From the NCBI GenBank assembly GCA_003255065.1, contig QAOA01001492.1, positions 1-64,000 of the forward strand: 64,000 bases of DNA. The letters run 5' to 3'. The notes below the pieces were generated by a model. The model worked only from the letters and a program-made list of their open reading frames with translations, did no database searches and was not told where the DNA came from. Below are positions 56,826 through 64,000 of the stretch, piece after piece (positions within the stretch are counted from its first letter, which is position 1; every line of letters begins with the position of its first letter). The translations under genes were made by a program, and so were the position numbers. The DNA comes from Cercis canadensis. Taxonomy: Eukaryota; Streptophyta; Magnoliopsida; Fabales; Fabaceae.

Positions 56826-57035
56826 CATTGGAGCTTAAGATATCCCAATGCTTGTTTGCAAGAACATGATTGAAATCAGTGGCTTCAACATGATCTTCGT
56901 AACATAAGGAGCTAATAAGCATGAAAACCATCTGATGAAGAATTTCAACTGCCTCGTCAACTTCATTCGGTCTAAACAATCTGGAGATTGAAGATTTGTA
57001 TGTATATATGCCCTGATCAAATCATTCCTCAAAGA
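56826..57035 (-). pseudogene. Exon-like ORF interrupted by the solo LTR
   Basis: The minus frame reads LFRPNEVDEAVEILHQMVF, then LISSLCYEDHVEATDFNHVL and ANKHWDILSS, where it meets the LTR. A splice-acceptor-like TTCAATCTCCAG lies just upstream (near 56985). If the LTR and one CATTG are ignored, the same frame stays open on the other side of the LTR (54154 down to about 54030). The composition looks like a real protein, but I do not recognise the family. Confidence 0.4.
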
Positions 57036-57160
57036 TTATATATACATTTATTGAGAACCATTTCAACCCAAAAAATCTTAAATTATTAAGAGAAGGTTCT
57101 GAAAGAAATATAATTGATACACGTATACTTTATTTTGCGAAATTACTAACCTCAAGTTAT

Positions 57161-57536
57161 TGATGCGTAGTAGTATTTAGAAGAATTGAGATAGCGCTTC
57201 TAGTCTTTTCCTTATGCCTTATACGGATGGAGTATTACAAGCTATTTATTGGCTAGGCTAAAGACCCTATCATATAACTATCTGTAACAGTTTCCTTCCA
57301 TCAATGAGACTAACTCTTTAACAATTATTTCAAGATAACTGTCTTTTCTCACAACTAGCTAATTATTGAATAATTATTTGATGGATAAATGTATTTTATT
57401 AGTGAATAAACATCCACTAATTATCTGATAAATAGAAATATCTTATCAGTTATCTAATAGATACATATATCTTATTAGTGGTAGATAAATATCTCTTTAG
57501 TGGGTCATCTTAGTCTCTTAATAGGCGTGGCTAACA
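57161..57536 (-). mobile_element. 3' LTR of a truncated minus-strand copia
   Basis: On the minus strand a purine tract (AAATGGGAGAA at 57537-57547) is followed by TGTTAGCCACGCC. The other end near 57161 is tentative (GCATCA). The TSD was not found. Confidence 0.55.
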
Positions 57537-57895
57537 TTCTCCCATTTGGCCCATGTGGCTTTATCAGATAATTCCCTTTTGTGACAAACCTTAGTTTAGC
57601 CAAATTTACTTTATGTCACTTTAGCTAGTTATGGCAAAATGCTCACTTAAAAATTCTCAATACATGAATCATGGCGGTTATGTTCAACATAACGAACACT
57701 TCCTTCAATCTATTATAATGTTTGATTATTTTCAAATAAGCACCTAACTATGAGCTCATTCAAGATCCAACTTTATTGATTCAAACAAATCAAATTTCAT
57801 TCATGAAAATCTTAATGTGCACATAAACTTTATGTCTATAATAAATAAACACAATAACCAAAGATGTCAAAGAACAACAAACTGGCTGATTTGAG

Positions 57896-59483
57896 CTAGC
57901 AAGTCCCAAATGATACACATGATCCTTGAAGTCTTTCAGCCGACATGCCTTTAGTCAAGGGATCAGTAGTCATCAATTTAGTGCTTATATGCTCAATAAC
58001 AACAATTCGGTCCTTGACCTTTTCTTTGATTATCAAATACTTAATGTTGATATGCTTGGTTCGGTCTTCAATCTTGTTATTCTTTGCAAAGAATACTGCG
58101 GCTGAATTATCACAATAAATCTTTAGTGGCCTTTCAATTGAATCAATAATTTTCAGGGTAGATATTAAATTTTTTAACCATATTGCTTGTGATGTAGCTT
58201 CATAGCACGTAATAAATTCAGCTTCCATTGTGGATGATGTAACATGACTTTGTTTTTTGCTTTCCCAAGATACAACACCTTCAGCTATGAGAAAAATGTA
58301 TCATGAAGTAGACCTTAAGGTGTTTACATATCCACCATGATCAGAATTTGAATATCCAATCACTTTCAAATGATCTGAATGCTTGAATGTCAATTTGTAG
58401 TCCTTGGTTCCCTGAAGATATCTTATAACCCTTTTAGCAACTTTCCAATGCTCTATACTAGGGTTACTTGGATATCTACCCAACATTCCTACTGCAAAGG
58501 CAATGTTAGGTCTAGTGCAGACTTGTACATACATAAGGCTTCCTACTACTGAAGCATATGGAATGCTTTTCATTTGTTTCACTTCCAATGGATTCTAAGG
58601 ACTTTGATACTGACTGAATTTTTCCCCTTTGACTATGGGTTCAGCTATAGATGAACAATCATTCATCCTAAATCTTTCCAAAACTTTTTAAATGTAGGCT
58701 TTCTGAGATAGTCCCAATGTCCTTAGGGATCTATCTCTATGCCAATGACATAAGAGGCTTCACCCATATCCTTCATTTCAAAGTTCTGACAAAGAAATAG
58801 TTTTTGTCTCTCGCAAAAGCCCAAGGTCATTGCTTGCAAGCAGAATGTTATCAATATATAGGACTAAGCATATAAATTTGCTCACACTAATTTTAAGGTA
58901 TATACATTGATCAACAATATTCTCTATAAAACCATAAGCGATAACAACGTTGTGAAATTTTGTATACCACAGGCGGGATGCTTGCTTTAGTCCATATATG
59001 GATTTCTTTAATTTGCACAGGTTGGCGCATGTACACCTCCTCCTCAAGTTCTCTATTTAAGAATGTTGTTTTCACATTCATTTGATGTAACTCTAAATCA
59101 AGATAAGCTACGAAGGCCATGATTGTCCTGAATGAATCCTTCTTTAAAACTGGAGAGAAGATTTCATCATAATCAATGTCTTCCTTTTAAGTGAAACTTT
59201 TGGCCACAAGTCTTGCTTCATACCTTTCAATATTACTAGAAGAATCTTTTTTGGTTTTATAGACTCATTTGCATCCTACAATGGATGCCCCTTATGGTAA
59301 TTCGACAAGGTCCCATACTTGGTTCTTAGCCACATAATCCATTTCCTCTTTCATGGCATTATACCATAGTATGGAATTTACTTCACTCATGGCTTGTGAA
59401 AATGAATCTAGATCATTTTTAGGTCCAGCATACATAAATACTATGAAACAAAATAACTTTATAATTGAATTATCTAGTGACAA
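57896..59483 (-). pseudogene. Copia pol C-terminal part (RT and RNase H), broken
   Basis: From high coordinate: WYNAMKEEMDYVAKNQVWDL (start of the copia RT domain), LHQMNVKTTFLNRELEEEVYM, KKSIYGLKQASRLWYTKFH, a decayed active site LYIDNILLAS, then SLMYVQVCTRPNIAFAVGML, MEAEFITCYEATSQAIWLKN, IYCDNSAAVFFAKNNK and TKHINIKYLIIKEKV. Stops and frameshifts separate these blocks. Gag, protease and integrase are absent; homology stops near 59480. Confidence 0.85.
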
Positions 59484-60457
59484 TCCAATAATAAATAAAT
59501 TCTAACATTCCTATGGGTAGAGGTCGCAAAACATCCATATAATTTATACAAAGCCTTAATAATAAGACTAAAGGATATAACATTAAAACAAAATATTCCA
59601 CACATATGGGTATAGGAAAGAATTCTATCTCAGTGCCTTATCCATTAACTCACTAAAATAATCACTTTTTTGTGGGGACAAGTAACTATTTTAATTAGTT
59701 AATTGCATTATATTAGATACCATTTGTCTTATCAATCACTAATGCTTTCTGTGATTAAATTCATGCATCATCATAAATCTAAGATGTTATGGCTACACTT
59801 AAGAATATGATGATTAAACATTTTAATGATCTAATTTATTAACATATATAGTTTGCCTTAAGCGCAACATACAAATCCTCATTTTTCTGTCATAACATGC
59901 AAAATAAACACATATATGACAACTTAATAGCATATTGCATCAACTCCAAATTAGCATGTCAAGAGATGATACAAATATTTTGTCAAACCATTATCAAGAG
60001 TCAAACAAAATCCAAAAACCATCAAGAGAGAATATTATCATATGACAAAAACCAAACAACCATGAAAAGCATTAGTAAGACCAAAGCCAGAGACAAAATC
60101 CTTGCAATAAAATGTAAAAGCCAAAGACAAAAGAAGTCATTGAATGAATTCGGTCAAATCAGTATACTAAATGCTTGACTCTTTAGCCTTGCAAATAAAT
60201 ATAAAATACATAATAAGAATAAGACAAACACGTACACCTTCATTCAATGGGTATATGAAATGATAAGAACAAAACAGCATATAGAACATGCTAAAACCGA
60301 GACAAGGAAACCCAAATCCTTTAGCAAAAGGACTAGCATAGTAGCTATTAATATTTATTCCATGTTCGGTCAAATCAGCCCAGGAAGAATGGACATGAAA
60401 TAAGTATTCCTTCCAAGTTATATGCAGAAACTCTTTTCCTTCTCTAGTGATCAGAAT
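59484..60457. other. Gene-free AT-rich stretch
   Basis: No recognised coding or element feature. ORFs at 59897-60178 (plus) and 60167-60460 (minus) have no motifs and are low-complexity or AT-driven. Confidence 0.5.
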
Positions 60458-62689
60458 CAATGTTTTAAAAACCGGACCGAACCGGGCGGTCCGACCGGTA
60501 CCCGGTTAAGATACCGGCTCGGTTTATAGGGAAAAACCATTTGGGCGGTTAAACCGGAGTGAACCGGTAAGAACCGGTAAAACCGTCGAACCGGTACCGG
60601 TTTGCAATAACCGGCCGGCTCAAAGATTGCATTTTAAAAAACACCAAAAACTCCATTACGACGTCGTTTCATTCCCATTCTTCAGTTTTTCCCCGTTCCC
60701 TTCCTCTCCTCCCTCCATTCTTTCAGAAACTCAGCCCTAAATCCATAATCTCCCTCAGTGACTCAGTCCCTCCATTCTGTCAGCGACTCAGCTCGGCGGA
60801 GTGCGTTCTTCCCCTTCCGGCGCCGGTAAGATCATCATAACTCATTCCCCAAAATGTTGTCGGTATGAACTTGTTACTTTGAATGTTAGCCTTTTTCCTC
60901 TTCACCGAATACTCGTACCCAAGAATTTGTATCTAGATTTTTGTTTCTTTCTCATAACTAATTTAGTATGATGAAATAATTAGTATGATGGATATATGAT
61001 AACTGATTTGAATGATGGAACAAAATCGAAAGGTAGCTGTGACTGTGGAAGTTGTAAACTTGTACTAGTTTTTCTGAAATGAATGTCCCTCTAACTCTGG
61101 TGTCAAAAGATATTGGTAGTTGATTTCTTATTCCACAAATGGTTTAGCAAAAGAAAAAGAAAGGAAAGGAAAAATATTCCATTTACTACTTCATGGTGCC
61201 ATTGCCATATGTACATTAAGATAATACGTACATCAATCTTTTAGTACACTGCTTCAATCCCTCAACCAAATTCTGAGAACCAATTGAGTGCTCTGTATCT
61301 CTGTATCTGTTCAGCATGAACTAAGAAAACAACCATGCCTTTAAAGACAAACAAACAGAACAAAACAGACCCAGAAAAGATAACAGATCAAAGAGTTTTG
61401 TAAAAGCAAAAGTAATTAATTGCAACTTCAAACTCTAACACCAAGGACCCTTTTCTTTGTTACATCAAAATACCCATCATGCTGTTTCGGTAATCTGTCT
61501 TTGCAAAGCTTTGTTTTTCCTGTTTTTGAATTGATCATTCAACATTGTATACCTGTTCCTTTTTCTTTTTTGGTACTTGCCTGGATTTCTATTTAAGCTT
61601 AGAAATCCAGAATGCTCTTCCTGTTTGTATATCATGCTGTTTTATTCCTTTTGTTTTATTCCTAGGTGAGAAAGGAAAGAGAATAAGGGAGCTGAATTTG
61701 AGGACTTGCTTCTTGGAGGACTTGCTGTCCAGAGGTAGTCTACATACTTTATTGAAATTTATTGAAACAATTGTTGATTTTGGTAGTTAATTCAATTCAT
61801 GATGTTGCCCCCTCCCCCCAGTTTTCTATCCCCATCTTCCTCACTTAGATCAAGCTAGTACTATATGTAGTGATATGTTAGAAAATGTAGCAATTTGATG
61901 GAACATAATGACCAAATTTTGCAACTTCTTTGCGAGTATATGATATATACACAAACTTTTATTGGAAAGAGTCCAGAAATTGTGTGGCAAACTCTGAATT
62001 CAATTACTCTCAATTGAACGTGGCCACCTGTTTATGTTCATTGCCATTACAAAAAAATGCTTCTCCATTCTTAGTTTTGCGTTTCACTCACTGTTTCTGT
62101 ATTCAATTTCTAGAATCTAAATGGATAGTATTTATTTTTTGTTGCATTAATGATACTAATCTGTTTTTAAAAATGATTAATGAAACTAATATTGTAACTC
62201 TTCGATGAAGACAATCTCAATATTGTAGTTTTGTCCAAAAGTGTTCGTGCTATGCAAGAAGAGTTTGGTAAATAGTCACTGGCTATGTTGGGAGTATTGA
62301 ATAGGAGGAAAAGGAGATCAGGAAATGAAGGGTTAGTTAAAACATTCCCTGTGTTTGAAAATTTCTTTGAAACGTGAAAGGGAAAGGGAAGACTTGGAGC
62401 TGATTCCGTTGAATACCTTCAAAGCTCATTTTTAATTCTAGTTCTTTCAAATTGGCAAGTTTTAAATGGGATACTCTCATTTTCTCTCCTTTACAGTACT
62501 CATCCAAACAAGAGATATGAATGTACCACTTAACTTCCTCATTCCCATATCCATACTTAAAAAGGATTCATCCTCATATAGGAACCTGTACTCTTGACAT
62601 ATAGTAAACTTTCTTATTTGCTGCTGTAATTTTTTTCTTCCCAGTAGAACACAAAGCAGAACCTTTTTATTTTTCCCAGTAGAACATAG

Positions 62690-62835
62690 ACAGCAGTTGC
62701 AGCAGCTAGCACTGCCTGTGCTTCCTTATGCCTTCTCTCTTTCCTGCCCTGCTTTTTTGCCTCCCTAAGATCACATAGATACTGGTTAACAAGCACTGCA
62801 TCCCATCTTTGATGACATGCTGCATCATCAAATAG
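62690..62835 (-). pseudogene. PHD-protein-like fragment, antisense in the hAT leader
   Basis: The minus frame reads RWDAVLVNQYLCDLREAKK then QGRKERRHKEAQAVLAAAT, followed by unrelated sequence. I recall a near-identical basic-helical segment in plant PHD-finger regulatory proteins, but this is memory and not a search. The fragment lies in the probable first intron of the transposase gene and in the opposite orientation, so it may be captured host sequence. Confidence 0.35.
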
Positions 62836-63075
62836 CAAAATCATTTGAGTGAATACAGTGATTTCACAAGTGCTCACAAGTACTCTTTATCTTTTCCTCA
62901 TGCATATTTGATAAGCATATGGGATATCTTGATGACCCTTTTTTTTGTTTTGTTTTGCTTGGTTTGTCTATGTGAATGAGTGACATTTTTAAAATGTCAT
63001 TTGGTATTGCTTGAAGGCTAGTTGTTATTTTTTAATAAATTGTAAAATGAGTGCTTTTGCTTTGTATTATTGAAG

Positions 63076-64000
63076 ATGACATCCTCTGAACATAATTCAA
63101 GTGCTGCATCATCACAATCTCTTAGAGGAAAAGTTGATCCAACATGGGAGCATTGCACTGAAATTTTAGATGGGAATAGAAAAGTCCTTAAATGTATGTA
63201 TTGTGATAAGTTGTTTAGAGGTGGAGGAATACACAGAATGAAACATCATCTTGCTGGAAAGGGTGGAGATATTAAGAAGTGTGATAAGGTGCCTTTTGAT
63301 GTCCGCCATAAAATGTTAGAGAATTTGAAAGAAATTGAAGAAACCAAGAAGCGATCACAAAGTCAATGGGAAGACCATAATCCATATGGACCTAGTTGCA
63401 TTCCTTTTGAGGGAGATACACCAGACTTACAAGAGATTCCTACTCCACCTCCACCATCTCAATATAAAGGGAAAGAGATATCCACTTCTACTTCAGCACA
63501 AAAGGGTAAACGAAAAACAAGTGGGTTGGATGGTTACTTTGCCCCAAGATCAACTCCTGGAGGTCAACCATCAATTAAGACTGCAATGGCAAGTAAGAAG
63601 TCTATCTATCAAGCTGATTTGGCTATTGCTAGGTTCTTCTTTGACACTTGTATCCCTATGAATGCTATAAATTCAATTTACTTTAAGCCCATGATAGATG
63701 CTATAGCAGCAATGGGTCCTGGTTATACAGGACCAAATTATCATGCATTGAGATGTAAGTTATTGCATGATTTAAAAAAGGAGGCTCAGTTATTGCTTGA
63801 AACTTATAGAAGTACTTGGGATGAAACTGGTTGTACTATTATGGGTGATGGTTGGCAGGACCAAAAGAATAGGCAACTAATTAATTTTCTTGTCTACTGT
63901 CCAAGGGGAGTGATTTTTGTTAGATCTGTTGATGCCTCTGATGTTGTTAAAGATGCTCAAACTATTTGCAATTTGTTTAAGGAGTTGGTTGATTTTGTTG
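63076..64000 (+). CDS. hAT transposase, N-terminal 308 codons (runs off the window)
   Basis: The ATG at 63076 follows an acceptor-like AAG and the frame is open without a break to 64000. A BED-type zinc finger lies at residues 24-60 (HCTEILDGNRKVLKCMYCDK, with Cys40, Cys43 and the HRMKHH histidines). A Pro/Ser/Lys-rich linker follows, then the DUF659 domain from about residue 200 (AMGPGYTGPNYHALR), with the MGDGW block whose Asp258 should be the first catalytic acidic residue. The remaining catalytic residues and the C-terminal dimerisation domain would lie beyond the window. The protein would cut and reinsert DNA with CAATGTTTT-type ends, such as its own and possibly those at 53287-54012. 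The intact frame suggests a young or recently active copy. Confidence 0.9.
   Translation, partial: MTSSEHNSSAASSQSLRGKVDPTWEHCTEILDGNRKVLKCMYCDKLFRGGGIHRMKHHLAGKGGDIKKCDKVPFDVRHKMLENLKEIEETKKRSQSQWEDHNPYGPSCIPFEGDTPDLQEIPTPPPPSQYKGKEISTSTSAQKGKRKTSGLDGYFAPRSTPGGQPSIKTAMASKKSIYQADLAIARFFFDTCIPMNAINSIYFKPMIDAIAAMGPGYTGPNYHALRCKLLHDLKKEAQLLLETYRSTWDETGCTIMGDGWQDQKNRQLINFLVYCPRGVIFVRSVDASDVVKDAQTICNLFKELVDFV

Larger units (their letters stand above)
60458..64000 (+). mobile_element. hAT element, left part, with open transposase frame
   Basis: The left end CAATGTTTTAAAAACCGG matches the ends of the MITE at 53287. The next 160 bp contain about ten ACCGG/CCGGT motifs, a subterminal binding-site pattern. 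A GC/CT-rich leader (60650-60826) ends at a donor-like GCCG|GTAAGATC. The transposase frame begins at 63076. The right end and TSD partner lie beyond the window; the left TSD candidate is ATCAGAAT. Confidence 0.75.

Overview
This window is nuclear DNA of a flowering plant, most likely a eudicot. The evidence is intron-containing plant genes, Ty1/copia and Ty3/gypsy LTR retrotransposons with plant-type primer sites, many hAT and Mutator-like (MULE) elements, and AT-rich intergenic DNA. I cannot name the species. Coordinates come from reading the sequence by eye; element ends are firm where a target-site duplication (TSD) is quoted and approximate elsewhere.

Only two ordinary host genes look intact. 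The first is a five-exon minus-strand gene (14184-18176) for a coiled-coil protein of about 510 aa. The second is a three-exon plus-strand gene (47613-51557) for a 583-aa circularly permuted YqeH/BPG2-type GTPase, probably mitochondrial. Nearly everything else is transposable elements, often nested.

Layout: 1-6743 holds a MULE end and a Sirevirus-like copia block in the order pol end, envelope-like ORF, three polypurine tracts, one LTR, primer site, gag. 7932-13716 is bounded by about 200-bp inverted repeats of MULE type; it holds minus-strand copia pol with its 3' LTR, an opposite-strand copia gag, and a shuffled FRIGIDA-like gene fragment. 14184-18176 is the coiled-coil gene, with a MITE in intron 3. 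18720-29570 is gene-free and carries several foldback MITEs. 29571-38620 is a complete-ended gypsy element (5-bp TSD, paired LTRs) that has lost reverse transcriptase and RNase H, keeps minisatellites and an antisense ORF, and is split by a hAT-like element carrying an intact DUF3339 ORF. 38626-43208 is older gypsy sequence with a 2.6-kb LTR. 43654-46799 is a MULE-like element split by a 2.25-kb hAT element. 47613-51557 is the GTPase gene. 53287-54012 is a hAT MITE. 54155-56820 is a solo LTR with its own hAT MITE, sitting in an ORF-like stretch. 57161-59483 is a truncated copia. 60458-64000 is the left part of a hAT element with an open transposase frame that runs off the window, and a gene-like fragment antisense in its leader region.

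The strongest theme is gene capture and nesting by DNA transposons: a FRIGIDA-like fragment in a MULE, DUF3339 in a hAT-like element, and a PHD-protein-like fragment in the hAT leader. No CRISPR array, operon, rRNA or tRNA gene was recognised.
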